Shown piece after piece: positions 11,299 to 21,067 of a stretch of 64,000 nucleotides of DNA. Within the stretch, counting starts at the first letter, position 1. Each line of letters starts with the position of its first letter. The translations under genes and the position numbers were made by a program. Below the pieces are notes generated by a model. The model was not told the DNA's origin and made no database searches. It saw nothing but the letters and a program-made list of their open reading frames with translations. Origin of the DNA: Pseudomonadota bacterium (GTDB lineage: Bacteria; Pseudomonadota; Gammaproteobacteria; Steroidobacterales; Steroidobacteraceae); NCBI GenBank assembly GCA_021847105.1, contig JAJZUT010000001.1, positions 62,001 to 126,000 of the forward strand, written 5' to 3'.

Positions 11299-11342
11299 TC
11301 GGGTAGAATTCAGTGTTTCCCCCTGGTTCGGACCCGATTTCA

Positions 11343-13097
11343 TTGAAACAGCAACTCGAGCGACTCCTCAGCAAAGCACTCAGCGCTCTCGGGGGCGCAT
11401 TGGGCGAGCCGTCCGCGGCTGAGACCATAACGGTCGAACGCAGCCGCGATGCACGTCACGGTGATTTCGCAACCAACATCGCGCTACGCCTGGCCAAGGC
11501 CGCCCGCAGCAATCCGCGCGAGCTGGCTCAGCGCATTATCGCCGCCCTGCCGCCGAGCCCGCTGGTGCTGCGGACCGAAATTGCCGGCGCCGGATTCATC
11601 AATTTCTTCCTCTCACCGGCAGCGTATGCGGAAGAACTCGCTGCGATCCACGCGCGAGCAGGCCAATATGGACACAGCCAGCTCGGCCAGGGTGAGCGCG
11701 TCCTGCTCGAGTTCGTCTCGGCCAACCCGACGGGTCCGCTGCATGTCGGGCACGGACGCCAGGCGGCCTATGGCGCAACGCTTGCCAACATCCTGTCTGC
11801 GATCGGCTTTGACGTTGCGCGGGAGTATTACATCAATGACGCCGGTCGCCAGGTCGACATCCTGGCCGTCAGCGCCTGGGTGCGCTATCTGGAGGCCTGC
11901 GGCGAGACGCTCGCATTTCCGGAAAACGGCTATCGCGGCGATTACGTGCGGGCAATCGCCACGCAGCTGCGCGCGACCGAAGGCGAAGCCCTGCGGCGGC
12001 CGGCGGCGAGCGTGCTCGCCGGGCTGCCTGCGGATGCGCCCGCCGGCGACAAGGAGATCTACATCGACGCGCTGATCGCTCGGGCCCGCGAACTGCTCGG
12101 CAGCGAAGGGTTTGCGCGCGTGCTGGTGCAATCGCTCAGGCAAATGCTGGCGGACATCCGCGCCGACCTCGAGCAGTTCGGCGTTCGCTTCGACCGCTGG
12201 TACTCGGAGCGGGAACTGGAGCAGAGCGGTGCAATCGATCGGGCGCTGGCCCGCCTCGAACACGAGGGTCGGCTGTACCGCGAACAGGGCGCGACCTGGT
12301 TTCGCGCCACGGAATTCGGTGACGAGAAGGACCGCGTGGTGGTGCGCGAGAACGGACAGAAGACTTATTTCGCGTCCGACATCGCCTACCACCTCGAGAA
12401 GCGCGAACGCGGTTTCGAGCGCCTCATTGACGTGCTCGGCGCCGATCACCACGGCTATGTCGCACGGGTACGCGCCGGGCTGACCGCGATGGGCGAGCCG
12501 GGTGAGAGCCTGGAGGTTAATCTGATCCAGTTCGTCAGCCTGTTCCGTGGCGGGGAGAAGATCCCCATGGGCAAGCGCGAGGCGCAGTTCGTGACGCTGC
12601 GCCAGTTGCGCGAGGAGGTCGGCAATGACGCCTGCCGTCTCTTCTATCTGATGCGCAGCCACGACCAGCCGCTCGATTTCGACCTGGAGCTGGCCAAGTC
12701 ACGCAGCAACGAAAATCCCGTCTATTACATCCAGTACGCACATGCACGCGTAGCCAGTGTTCTGAAGCAGATGGCGGCGCGCGGGCTGCAGTTCGACCGC
12801 AGCGAAGGGCTGACGCACACGCAGTTGCTGAGCAGCGCGCACGAACAGGCCGCACTCGCGTGCGTGACGCGCTTTCCCGAAGCGCTCGAGCAGGCCGCCA
12901 TCAACCGCGCACCGCACACGCTGGTTCATTATTTACGGGAGCTCGCCAACACCCTGCACACGTACTACAACGCCGAACCCTTCCTGGTGGAGGACTCCCG
13001 GGTGCGCAATGCGCGCCTGGCACTCGTGCTCGGTGTACAGCAGGTGTTGCGAAATGGACTGGATTTGCTCGGCGTGAGCGCGCCCGAGAGCATGTGA
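11343..13097 (+). CDS. argS: Arginine-tRNA ligase
   Basis: Class Ia arginyl-tRNA synthetase. The TTG start at 11343 gives MKQQLERLLSKAL, which agrees with the usual N-terminus of proteobacterial ArgS; an in-frame GTG at 11313 would add ten residues. The protein has the N-terminal Add1-like tRNA D-loop domain (HGDFATNIALRLAK), the HIGH-type motif in NPTGPLHVGHGRQ, a KMSKS-region equivalent (KIPMGKREAQFVTL, noncanonical as in many ArgS) and an anticodon-binding domain ending in VLGVQQVLRNGLDLLGV. The length of 584 residues is typical. It is followed four bases later by the SPOR gene. Confidence 0.96.
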   Translation: MKQQLERLLSKALSALGGALGEPSAAETITVERSRDARHGDFATNIALRLAKAARSNPRELAQRIIAALPPSPLVLRTEIAGAGFINFFLSPAAYAEELAAIHARAGQYGHSQLGQGERVLLEFVSANPTGPLHVGHGRQAAYGATLANILSAIGFDVAREYYINDAGRQVDILAVSAWVRYLEACGETLAFPENGYRGDYVRAIATQLRATEGEALRRPAASVLAGLPADAPAGDKEIYIDALIARARELLGSEGFARVLVQSLRQMLADIRADLEQFGVRFDRWYSERELEQSGAIDRALARLEHEGRLYREQGATWFRATEFGDEKDRVVVRENGQKTYFASDIAYHLEKRERGFERLIDVLGADHHGYVARVRAGLTAMGEPGESLEVNLIQFVSLFRGGEKIPMGKREAQFVTLRQLREEVGNDACRLFYLMRSHDQPLDFDLELAKSRSNENPVYYIQYAHARVASVLKQMAARGLQFDRSEGLTHTQLLSSAHEQAALACVTRFPEALEQAAINRAPHTLVHYLRELANTLHTYYNAEPFLVEDSRVRNARLALVLGVQQVLRNGLDLLGVSAPESM

Positions 13098-13101
13098 GTC
13101 G

Positions 13102-13815
13102 ATGTCCCAACTCACTACCCGCGACTACAAAGGCGCCAGCGCAGGACGGCGCTCGGGCGCGCCCGGCGGACTGAAGGAGTTTTTGTTCGGCGCGGCCGCG
13201 GGCGCGCTTCTCGCCGCAGTGGGCACCGTGCTGCTGATGCACCATGTACACCGGCCGTCTGCAGCGGCCTGCACCACCGTCACCACGACGGCCGAGGCCA
13301 CTCGCAACGCTCCGGCTTTTACACCGCGCAGCGTTGTGCGCCCTGCCGCCGCAGCGAGCGGAAGCGCATCAACGAGTGTCGCCGGCGAGCACTCCAAACC
13401 GGCCCAGCTCGCCCGTACGAAGACTCACCACGCACTCTCCCAAGCATCCGCCAAAGGTGCCTCGGCGCCCGCCCCGCAGTACGACTTCTACCAGATGCTG
13501 CCGAACCTCAAGGTGACCGTGCCGCGTCCGACTGCACCGGGGGCACTCTCAGTCGGCAGCAATGGACGCACCCGTTTCGCCGGTTACGTGCTGCAGGTCG
13601 GCTCGTACCACGATGAGGCACAGGCGCGCCGGGTGATCGCAGAGTTGGACAGCCTCGGCATCATCGCGCACATCGACTCGGTCCACGACGGCCGTGCCAT
13701 GCTGCACCGAGTGCGGATCGGCCCGCTCACCGAGGCGGCGGAGCTGAAACGCATCCGCGGCGTGCTGAAGGCGGTGGGCCTGCCAGCGATGGTAATTCCG
13801 CGCAGCGCGCACTGA
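13102..13815 (+). CDS. SPOR-domain membrane protein (FtsN-like)
   Basis: A 237-residue bitopic inner-membrane protein. A short cytoplasmic N-terminus precedes one transmembrane helix at about residues 27-50 (LFGAAAGALLAAVGTVLLM), a long Ala/Thr/Pro linker, and a C-terminal SPOR domain at about 155-235 (YVLQVGSYHDEAQARRVIAELDSLGI, then VRIGPLTEAAELKRIRGVL). SPOR domains bind denuded peptidoglycan at the division site. The argS-SPOR pairing is common in proteobacteria and this gene is the likely FtsN equivalent, but low linker similarity makes the symbol uncertain. It ends 18 bp from the convergent ntrX. Confidence 0.85.
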   Translation: MSQLTTRDYKGASAGRRSGAPGGLKEFLFGAAAGALLAAVGTVLLMHHVHRPSAAACTTVTTTAEATRNAPAFTPRSVVRPAAAASGSASTSVAGEHSKPAQLARTKTHHALSQASAKGASAPAPQYDFYQMLPNLKVTVPRPTAPGALSVGSNGRTRFAGYVLQVGSYHDEAQARRVIAELDSLGIIAHIDSVHDGRAMLHRVRIGPLTEAAELKRIRGVLKAVGLPAMVIPRSAH

Positions 13816-13833
13816 ACGCTGCGCGGTCCACCG

Positions 13834-15195
13834 TCAGTCCTCGGCGATCGAGCGAAAATCCAGGCCCAGCGAGCGCAATTTTCGATACAAGTGCGTACGC
13901 TCCATGCCGACTCGCTTGGCGAGTTGGCCCACCTTGCCATTGCACAGCAGCAGTTGCTGCTGCAGGTAGGCGCGCTCGAACTGCTCGCGGGCCTCGCGCA
14001 GCGGCAATGCCAGCAAGTCCTGCTTGACCAGCGGTTCACCGGCCGGCGCCTGCACGGCGAGCTCACGCTCGACTTCCTCCAGACCGATCTCCTCACCACC
14101 GCCCTGAATCAACAGGCGATGCACGAGGTTTTTCAGCTCACGCACGTTGTCGGGCCAGGGATAATTGCGCAGTCGGTTCTGTGCGGCGACGCTGAAGTGC
14201 CGCAGCGGCAGGCCCTCGGAGTCGGCCAGACGATCGACATGGTGCCGCAACAGCTCCGGTACGTCCTCGGCATAGTCGCGCAGCGGCGGAACGCGCACGA
14301 TCAGGGTGTTCAGATGAGCCAGGAGGTCTCGGCGCAGCGCCGAGCCAGCGCGGCTCTCGACGCCGGGCTGCGCCGAGGAGACCAGCCGCGCACGCAGCTC
14401 GAGCGACTCGCTGCCGCCGACCGGCGTGAAGCGCCCCGACTCGAGCGCCCCAAACAGCAACCGCTGTGCCGCCGACGGCAGATCCTCGAGCTCCTGAATG
14501 AACAGCGTGCCATCGGCGGCCTGCTCGAGCAGCCCGGGACGGCGCGTTCCGTTCTCGACCGAACCGAACAATCGAACCTCGGCGTCGGCATCGCGCAGAC
14601 TGCTCGCGACCAACGTCACGAACGGTGCGCCAGCGCGCGGACCGCGCCCATGCAGATAGCGAGCGAACAGTTCCCGTCCGGAGCCTGGCTCGCCGATTAG
14701 TAACACCGCGGAGGTGTGGGTGGCCATCTGCTGCAGCTCGGAGCGCAGCTGCTGCATGAGCTTGCTCTTGCCGGCTGGCGTCACCTGTGTTGGTGCGAAC
14801 AGCTTGCCGGTCTGGCGTTTTCGCCGCCCGGCATCAAGAGCGCGCTCCACCGTGCGCAGCAACTTCGCCAGCGACAACGGCTTTTCCACAAAATCGAACG
14901 CGCCGAGCCGGGTCGCCTCCACGGCAGTTTCCACGGTACCGTGGCCGGACATCATCACGACCGGACAGCCGTCGGCGGCGGAGGTCGACCATTCACGCAG
15001 CAGCGTGATGCCATCGACGTCGGGCATCCAGATATCGAGCAACACCAGATCCGGCGACTGCCGTGCGCGAGCGGCGCGCGCCTGCGCCGCGTTCGCCGCG
15101 ACTTCGACCAAGTAGCCCTCCTCGGTGAGGATTTCCTTCAGCAGACCACGGATGTCTGCTTCATCGTCGACCACCAATATATGTGCCGCACTCAT
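13834..15195 (-). CDS. ntrX: NtrX-like response regulator with degenerate AAA+ domain
   Basis: A 453-residue NtrC-family regulator. The receiver (1-120) has the acidic pair Asp10/Asp11, phosphoacceptor Asp54 (LVLLDIWMP) and Lys105. A central AAA+-like domain (about 145-380) and a C-terminal Fis-type helix-turn-helix (about 410-445, GKVGQLAKRVGMERTHLYRK) follow. The sigma54-contact GAFTGA loop is absent, as is usual in NtrX. Here the ATPase itself also looks impaired: Walker A reads GEPGSGRE, with Arg174 in place of Lys, and Walker B reads LFIQELEDL, with Gln for the metal-binding Asp. It probably acts as a phosphorylation-controlled DNA-binding protein rather than a sigma54 activator. The start overlaps the ntrY stop by four bases. 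Confidence 0.9.
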   Translation of the reverse strand: MSAAHILVVDDEADIRGLLKEILTEEGYLVEVAANAAQARAARARQSPDLVLLDIWMPDVDGITLLREWSTSAADGCPVVMMSGHGTVETAVEATRLGAFDFVEKPLSLAKLLRTVERALDAGRRKRQTGKLFAPTQVTPAGKSKLMQQLRSELQQMATHTSAVLLIGEPGSGRELFARYLHGRGPRAGAPFVTLVASSLRDADAEVRLFGSVENGTRRPGLLEQAADGTLFIQELEDLPSAAQRLLFGALESGRFTPVGGSESLELRARLVSSAQPGVESRAGSALRRDLLAHLNTLIVRVPPLRDYAEDVPELLRHHVDRLADSEGLPLRHFSVAAQNRLRNYPWPDNVRELKNLVHRLLIQGGGEEIGLEEVERELAVQAPAGEPLVKQDLLALPLREAREQFERAYLQQQLLLCNGKVGQLAKRVGMERTHLYRKLRSLGLDFRSIAED

Positions 15196-17438
15196 ACCTG
15201 CTCGCTCCGCAATGTCTGTCGTTTTTCTTGCACGCCGGCGCGCTTGCCGAATGCCACCGGCAACGCGACGCGGATCCGGGCTCCTCCCTCAGGACGGTTG
15301 TCGGCATCGATCCGACCCCCGTGTTCCTCGACGATCTTTTTCACGATCGCCAGACCCAGCCCAGTGCCCTTGGGCTTGCTGGTGACATACGGATCGAAGA
15401 TCCGCCCCAGCAGGTCCCCCTGAAAACCCGGCCCATTGTCACACACGCTCATGACGGCAAACGCGCTCACGCCGCCACCCTCGAGCCGCGTGCTGATCTG
15501 GAGCCATGGCTCCGGATATCCCTCGAGCGCCTCGAGCGCATTGGTCAACAAATTGTTCAGAATCTGGCGCACCCGCCCGCGATCGGCCTCGATGGCGCTC
15601 AGCATTGGATCCAGATCGAGCGTGATGGTCGCACGTGGATCCTGCGAGCGATACAGGTCGGCCACCTCGGTCACCAGCTGATTGAGACTGAAGCGGCTGA
15701 CGCGCATCTCTGGCGCCCGCGCGTATTCGCTGAAGGCATTGACCATCTGCTGCATGCTCTCGACCTGCTGCACGATGGTATGGGTGGAGCGCTCGAGAAA
15801 TTCGGCCTCGGGCGAGGCGAGAATGGGCTGCAGCCGCCGCGCCAACCGCTCGGCCGAGAGCTGAATGGGCGTTAGAGGATTCTTGATCTCATGGGCGAGA
15901 CGGCGGGCGACTTCGCCCCAGGCCGCATCGCGTTGCGCCTCGAGCAGGGCCGTGATGTCGTCAAAGACGATGACATAGCCCATGTCGCCGCTCTCACCCG
16001 GCAGCGGCGTGCAAGCGCACATCAAGGTCACCATCCGGCCGGACTTACCCAGATCGATCTGCTCACGCCACTCCTCGCGGCCACGCGCAAAGCGCACGGC
16101 AAGCGCCGCCACGAACTGGCCCAGCCGCTCGTTGCCGGCCGCCAGATCCGGCAGCGCTCGCCCGGTGGCCACCGACAGATCGGTGCCGAGAATACCCCCG
16201 GCCGCCCGGTTGGCCATGCGCACCACCAGGTTGCGGTCGACCGCCAGCACACCGGTCGAGAGGCGCGCCAGGATGATCGCCAGGCGCTCGCGCTCGCGCT
16301 CGACCGCCTGTTGGCTGCGCGTCGCCTCATCGTGCGCCCGGCGCAGCCGCTTGGTCATGTCATTGAACGAGTGCACCAGATAGCCCATCTCATCGCGCGA
16401 GGGCAGCGTGAGACGCGTCGCGAAGTCACCCTTGCCCACCGCTCGGGTGCCGGCGATCAGATCCTGGACCGGGCGCGCGAGACGCTCGGCGGAGAAGATC
16501 GCGCCATGGATGGCAGCGAGCATCGCCAGCAAGAGCACCAGCGTCAGCGTCAGGCGAAAGCTGTACTTCAACGGCTCGCGCAGCGCCGTGAGGTTGCCGT
16601 AGCGCGAATACGAGCGCTGCACGGCATCGGAGAGCTCCGAGAGCTGTGCCGGCACCGGATAGACCGCCATGAGGTAGCGCTGGCCCGAAGCGCCCGAGGC
16701 GCCCGCCAGCGGCACGCCGATCCGAATGATGAATCGGCCGTGCGGCTGTGGCTCGAGACTGACATAAGTCTGCCGTTCGCTCACCGTACGTACCAGGTCG
16801 GCCGGTGGCGAGAGCGGTACGTCGGCGAGCGGATCCTCGAGACTGGCGGCGAGGATGCGATCGTTCGCACCATAGAGCACGATCTCCCTCGCCGAGTCGG
16901 CGCGGCGCGCCTGATCGAGCTGTCCCTGGATCTTCAGCACCGAGTGCCCAAGCAGGGAACGTGCCAGCACCGCGGTGCGGCGTGACTCGGCTTGCACGCG
17001 CAGATCGAGCGCCGAACGCGAGAGCACCAGCGCATCCTTCAGACCCTCGCGAACCTCGACCCGAAACCAGCTGTCGATGCCGCGGTCAAGGAATTCGAGT
17101 GAGGAAAAGTAGACGATCAACAGCGGGGCAATCACCAGGGCCCCAAAGATCATGACCGTGCGTGCGGTCAGGCGCGAACCCGGCACGTGGTTGCGAAAAT
17201 CGCGCACCAGTTGCCACAAGCGCCGCGCAAGCAGCACGATCAGCGCAAACACGCCGATGACGTTGAGCAGCACGATCCACGGCTGCAGGCGGCCGAACTC
17301 GGAGGAATTCTGCGCGCTCTTGGCGAGCAGCAGCAGAGCCGCAAGTCCAATCACGCTCCACAGCGTGATGGCGGCAATGGCGCGCACGCCATCCCGCCGC
17401 GGCGCTCCAGTTACCCCGGAAGCGGCCATGAGAACCAC
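15192..17438 (-). CDS. ntrY: NtrY-like sensor histidine kinase
   Basis: A 748-residue sensor. Three N-terminal membrane helices and a fourth at about 300-320 bracket a periplasmic region. HAMP (ERLARPVQDLIAGTRAVGKGD), PAS (about 390-490), the HisKA box (RRLAHEIKNPLTPIQLSAER) and HATPase_c with NNLLTNALEAL, DNGPGF and GTGLGLAIVKKIVEEHGG follow. It phosphorylates NtrX in nitrogen or redox/respiratory signalling. A start three codons later (17429) is equally possible. Its first codons overlap the end of the DUF4390 gene, so the whole def-to-ntrX block is probably cotranscribed. The potassium-transport genes that follow ntrX in some relatives are not here. Confidence 0.94.
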   Translation of the reverse strand: MVLMAASGVTGAPRRDGVRAIAAITLWSVIGLAALLLLAKSAQNSSEFGRLQPWIVLLNVIGVFALIVLLARRLWQLVRDFRNHVPGSRLTARTVMIFGALVIAPLLIVYFSSLEFLDRGIDSWFRVEVREGLKDALVLSRSALDLRVQAESRRTAVLARSLLGHSVLKIQGQLDQARRADSAREIVLYGANDRILAASLEDPLADVPLSPPADLVRTVSERQTYVSLEPQPHGRFIIRIGVPLAGASGASGQRYLMAVYPVPAQLSELSDAVQRSYSRYGNLTALREPLKYSFRLTLTLVLLLAMLAAIHGAIFSAERLARPVQDLIAGTRAVGKGDFATRLTLPSRDEMGYLVHSFNDMTKRLRRAHDEATRSQQAVERERERLAIILARLSTGVLAVDRNLVVRMANRAAGGILGTDLSVATGRALPDLAAGNERLGQFVAALAVRFARGREEWREQIDLGKSGRMVTLMCACTPLPGESGDMGYVIVFDDITALLEAQRDAAWGEVARRLAHEIKNPLTPIQLSAERLARRLQPILASPEAEFLERSTHTIVQQVESMQQMVNAFSEYARAPEMRVSRFSLNQLVTEVADLYRSQDPRATITLDLDPMLSAIEADRGRVRQILNNLLTNALEALEGYPEPWLQISTRLEGGGVSAFAVMSVCDNGPGFQGDLLGRIFDPYVTSKPKGTGLGLAIVKKIVEEHGGRIDADNRPEGGARIRVALPVAFGKRAGVQEKRQTLRSEQV

Positions 17439-18019
17439 GGACTCTCGCGCTGCCAGTCATCCGTCCAGAACAGCAGCGCACGCAGCGAGGCCGGTAGCTG
17501 ACCGCGACGCACACCGGCGCGAACACTGATGATGTAACGGCCGCTCTGCAGTTGCGACTCGACCAGAATCGGCCAGTTGCGCACGCGCTGCAGATACCGC
17601 AACGCCTGTTTGACGGTGGCGAAGCTGCTTTGCGCACCGCTTTGCACGTCCCGCACCACGTACCGGCGCGTCACCACGTGGTACGCCAGTTCGCGGTGCA
17701 GCGTCACGTCGATCACCGTGGCATTGAACCAGAATCGGCGCACCTGTTCGATGCGCGCCTCCACATTGAAACTCAGCGTCACGCCGTTTTGCAGCGCCTT
17801 GAGAATTGTCGGGTTGAGCGGATAGGCGACGTGCGCGTTGAGCTCGATGACGCCGTGATCGAAATTGACATACGCGGAGCGCACCGCGAGCGCACCATCG
17901 AGCGCATCCGCATAGGCGACGGCATGCCCCAAGCTCAACAGCAGCACGCTCAGCGCGAGCCCCAGGCGTGCGCACAACGATCCGGTCCCTCGCACGCGTC
18001 GCGAGCCGATTCGTGGCAT
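17411..18019 (-). CDS. DUF4390 domain secreted protein
   Basis: A 202-residue protein with an N-terminal signal or anchor (LGLALSVLLLSLGHAVAYADA). A DUF4390 domain follows, with YVNFDHGVIELNAHVAYPLN, a stretch on processing of substituted residues FWFNATVIDVTLHRELAYHVVTRRYVV and a C-terminal WTDDWQRESPWFSWPLPG. The ATG at 18019 is chosen because longer forms would overlap rsmB by more than 30 bp. The gene sits between rsmB and ntrY in this lineage's conserved order. Its function is unknown; the constant link to NtrY suggests an envelope role in the same signalling unit. Confidence 0.85.
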   Translation of the reverse strand: MPRIGSRRVRGTGSLCARLGLALSVLLLSLGHAVAYADALDGALAVRSAYVNFDHGVIELNAHVAYPLNPTILKALQNGVTLSFNVEARIEQVRRFWFNATVIDVTLHRELAYHVVTRRYVVRDVQSGAQSSFATVKQALRYLQRVRNWPILVESQLQSGRYIISVRAGVRRGQLPASLRALLFWTDDWQRESPWFSWPLPG

Positions 18020-18065
18020 CGATGCAACGACCGAACGCGTAAATCCCCCCCTTGGTTCCGCTGGC

Positions 18066-19409
18066 TTAGTGTCCCGACGTTGTCTTTTCGAGACAAGCAT
18101 AATAGAAGCCGTCGGTCTGCGCCGCTCCTCCGCCGAGCAATTGCGCACCGAAGATGCCGAACACGGTTTCGGCAGGCAGCTGGGTCTGCGCCAGAGCAAT
18201 GGAGCGCGCTTGCGGCTCCTCGGCCCGGAATCGAGCCACGACCCCTTCGTTCTCCTCCGGGAGCACCGAGCAGGTCGAATACAGCAGTCGCCCGCCAGGG
18301 GCCAGCATGCGGAAGGCTGCACGCAGGATCTCTAGCTGAGTGGCCGCGAGCGGCGCGATGTCCTCCGCACGACGCAGCAGCTTGATATCCGGGTGGCGAC
18401 GAATGACACCAGTGCCCGAGCACGGCGCATCGACCAGAATGCGCTCGAAGGGTCGTCCGTCCCAGAACGTCTCCGGAGAACGGACGTCGGCGACGGCGAG
18501 CTGCGCGCTCAGGCCGAGCCGCGCGAGGGTCTCGCTGACCCGCTCGAGCCGCACGGGATCGATGTCGACTGCCCAGAGCTCGAGCGATGCCGTGCGCTCC
18601 AGAAGGTGCGCCGCCTTGCTTCCGGGCGCGGCGCAGGCATCCAGGACGCGCATGCCGTCATGCACATCGAGCAGCGGTGCCGCCAGCTGAGCAGCGGTAT
18701 CCTGCACCGAAACCCATCCCTCGCGGAACCCTGGCAGTGAGGCGACCGGCACGGGCGGCTCAATGCGAATCGCCGTGGCGCCGGCGGCGCCGGCCACCCC
18801 ATCGAGGCGCTGTGCGCTCAGCCCTGCGGCAACGAGGTCTTCCAGGTACCGCTCGGCGCTGCGTCGGCGCGGATTGAGGCGCACCGTCAGGGGAGGATGC
18901 GCGTTGTTGGCATCGAGAATCGACGCGACCTGCTGCGGCCATGCAGCCTGCAGTGCATTGAACAGCCAGCGGGGGTGGGCAGTGCGCCGCGCAGGATCCC
19001 GATCGACCCGGGCGAACAGCGTCTCACGCTGCAGCACGAACTTGCGCAGGACGGCGTTCACCAGCCCGCTGGCATGCCCCTGGCGGAGCAGGCGTGCCGC
19101 ATCCACCGCGGCGTGCACGGTTTGCTGTGGCACATTGCGCGAATACTCGATCTGGTGCGCGGCGCACATCAGCAGCGCGTGGACGTCGCGCCCCAGCGCA
19201 CGCGGTCGGGCAAGAAGGCTCTCGACAGCGGCCTGCAGGCGCAGATACCAGCGCACCGTCCCGAGCGCGACCGCGCGCACCGCCGGACGGCGCGGGCTGG
19301 CCTCAAAAGGCGCGAGCGCCGCATCGGCGGACTGCCCGGCCAGCACCGCCGCGACCGCTCGGGCGGCGTCGGCCAGGACTGCCGCCGCGGGGTTCTCGGG
19401 GGGACTCAA
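18066..19409 (-). CDS. rsmB: 16S rRNA (cytosine-967 C5)-methyltransferase
   Basis: A 447-residue m5C methyltransferase of the Sun/RsmB family acting on 16S rRNA position 967. The N-terminal NusB-like domain (about 10-140, with HALLMCAAHQIEY) precedes the SAM-binding motif DACAAPGSKAAHLLE, the DAPCSGTGVIRRHPDIK motif and the catalytic Cys in STCSVLPEENE. The start is a TTG at 19409 whose last bases overlap the fmt stop (TTGA), indicating translational coupling; no ATG gives a sensible N-terminus. It lies in the fmt-rsmB translation-related block. Confidence 0.93.
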   Translation of the reverse strand: MSPPENPAAAVLADAARAVAAVLAGQSADAALAPFEASPRRPAVRAVALGTVRWYLRLQAAVESLLARPRALGRDVHALLMCAAHQIEYSRNVPQQTVHAAVDAARLLRQGHASGLVNAVLRKFVLQRETLFARVDRDPARRTAHPRWLFNALQAAWPQQVASILDANNAHPPLTVRLNPRRRSAERYLEDLVAAGLSAQRLDGVAGAAGATAIRIEPPVPVASLPGFREGWVSVQDTAAQLAAPLLDVHDGMRVLDACAAPGSKAAHLLERTASLELWAVDIDPVRLERVSETLARLGLSAQLAVADVRSPETFWDGRPFERILVDAPCSGTGVIRRHPDIKLLRRAEDIAPLAATQLEILRAAFRMLAPGGRLLYSTCSVLPEENEGVVARFRAEEPQARSIALAQTQLPAETVFGIFGAQLLGGGAAQTDGFYYACLEKTTSGH

Positions 19410-20398
19410 TGCGCCCGACCCAGCCGCATCTGCGGCTGTAGCCGGCGCTGGCCACTCGCGAACACGCCGGCGCACTGCGGCGAGCCGCCAGGCCGCTGCA
19501 GCGTCAGCAGATCGAGACTGCCGTGACCGCATTGCACACGAATGTAGCCATGCTGATGATGGCTTGCGGTCTGCAGGATGCACCCGGGGGTGGCGGCATC
19601 TTCATCCACCTCGGTCACCAGACGTGCGCGGTGCACCAGCAGTCGGTCCTCGGCGCCGCTCTGGGGATCGATCCGGACCGTCTCGGCCGTCGCGCGCGGC
19701 CGAAGAGCCCGAATCTGCCGCTCGATCTCTACTGCCGGACGGTGCCACTCGATTAGCGCCTCTCGCTTCTCGAGCTTGCGTGCATAGGTCACACCCTCGG
19801 CCGGCTGGGGTCGGGCGCTCAACGTGCCGCATGCGAGCGCAGCAAGCGCCTGCAGCAGCAGCGGCCCGGACCGCTCGGCGAGGCGGTCGCGCAGACTGCC
19901 ACCCGTATCGGCCGGGTCGATCGGCACGGACTGCTGCAGCAGGATCGGGCCGGTATCAAGCCCTGCATCCATCTGCATGATCGTGAGGCCGGTTTCGCGA
20001 TCCCCGGCGAGCAAGGCGCGCTCGATCGGCGCGGCGCCACGCCAGCGCGGCAAAAGCGACGCATGAACATTGATGCAACCGAGTGGCGGCAACTCGAGCA
20101 CCGGCTGCGGCAGGATCAGTCCGTACGCGACGACGACCAGCACATCGGGCTGCCATGCCCGCAGCGTCTCCCAATCGGCAGGGGCCTTCAAGCTCATCGG
20201 CTGAATGACCGGCACGCCGGGCCCGGCGGCGAGCTTCACCGGCGAGGCGTGCACCTGCCGGCCACGTCCCTTGGGCCGATCAGGTTGGGTCAGGATCCCG
20301 ACCAGCCGATGCCGGCTGTCCGCCAGCGCCTGCAGGACCGGGACAGCGAATTCCGGCGTTCCGGCGAACGCCACCCGCAATGCGTGAGGCTCGGCCAC
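19406..20398 (-). CDS. fmt: Methionyl-tRNA formyltransferase
   Basis: A 330-residue enzyme that formylates initiator Met-tRNA using 10-formyl-tetrahydrofolate. The N-terminal Rossmann-like domain shows RVAFAGTPEFAVPVL, the loop LTQPDRPKGRGRQVHASPVK, the active-site stretch CINVHASLLPRWRGAAPIE and MQMDAGLDTGPIL. The C-terminal OB-fold tRNA-binding domain begins near residue 205 (GVTYARKLEKREALIEW). The length is slightly above E. coli Fmt. It is 12 bp downstream of def and overlaps rsmB by four bases. Confidence 0.96.
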   Translation of the reverse strand: MAEPHALRVAFAGTPEFAVPVLQALADSRHRLVGILTQPDRPKGRGRQVHASPVKLAAGPGVPVIQPMSLKAPADWETLRAWQPDVLVVVAYGLILPQPVLELPPLGCINVHASLLPRWRGAAPIERALLAGDRETGLTIMQMDAGLDTGPILLQQSVPIDPADTGGSLRDRLAERSGPLLLQALAALACGTLSARPQPAEGVTYARKLEKREALIEWHRPAVEIERQIRALRPRATAETVRIDPQSGAEDRLLVHRARLVTEVDEDAATPGCILQTASHHQHGYIRVQCGHGSLDLLTLQRPGGSPQCAGVFASGQRRLQPQMRLGRAH

Positions 20399-20410
20399 CG
20401 TGTCGACCGG

Positions 20411-20947
20411 TCACAGCGCCGGCAGCGCCGCGGTCTCACGCCGCTGCGCGCGCGTCTTGCGCTCTTTCTCCAGTTTCTTGCGGATGCGATCGCGCTTGAG
20501 GCTGGACAGGTAATCCACGAACAGCTTGCCGTCGAGATGATCCATCTCGTGCTGGACACACACGGCAAGCAGATCGGTGCATTCGCGCTCGAACCCCTGA
20601 CCCGTGCGATCCTGAGCGCGCACCCGAATCCGCGAGGCACGTTTGACGGCATCGAAGATCCCCGGGACCGACAGACAGCCCTCCTCGGTGCTCGCCTCGC
20701 CTTCGCGCGCCACGATCTCGGGATTCACCAGCACCAGCGGCTCGTTGTGTGTCTCCGAAACATCGATGACAATGAGGCGCTGATGCACGTCGACCTGTGT
20801 GGCCGCCAGGCCGATACCGGGGGCCGCGTACATGGTTTCGAGCATGTCGTCGATCAGGCGATGCAGTTCGGCATCGAACCGCACGACTGACTGTGCCCGG
20901 GTACGCAGACGCGGATCGGGAAACTCGAGTATCGTTCTAAGCGCCAT
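20411..20947 (-). CDS. def: Peptide deformylase
   Basis: A 178-residue metal enzyme that removes the formyl group from nascent proteins. All three motifs are present: GIGLAATQ (44-51), EEGCLS (metal ligand Cys91) and QHEMDHL (His133, Glu134, His137). The ATG at 20947 gives [15 protein letters not shown], the family N-terminus; longer forms are unsupported. It heads the minus-strand def-fmt-rsmB-DUF4390-ntrYX block and diverges from the LysM gene 120 bp away. Confidence 0.97.
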   Translation of the reverse strand: MALRTILEFPDPRLRTRAQSVVRFDAELHRLIDDMLETMYAAPGIGLAATQVDVHQRLIVIDVSETHNEPLVLVNPEIVAREGEASTEEGCLSVPGIFDAVKRASRIRVRAQDRTGQGFERECTDLLAVCVQHEMDHLDGKLFVDYLSSLKRDRIRKKLEKERKTRAQRRETAALPAL

Positions 20948-21067
20948 GAGTGGTTGGAGTCGCGATAGGGGGAGTGGTTCCAGCCGAGCCGGGCATACCG
21001 CCCGTCGCGGCACGACCGTGACCGGATGCACAGCTTGACATTAAACCGCCGTACAGGGGGTGCCGAC

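Noticed and set aside
11303..11309. TAGAAT before argS as a promoter
   Set aside because: It resembles a -10 box, but no acceptable -35 was found at 16-18 bp, so no promoter was listed.
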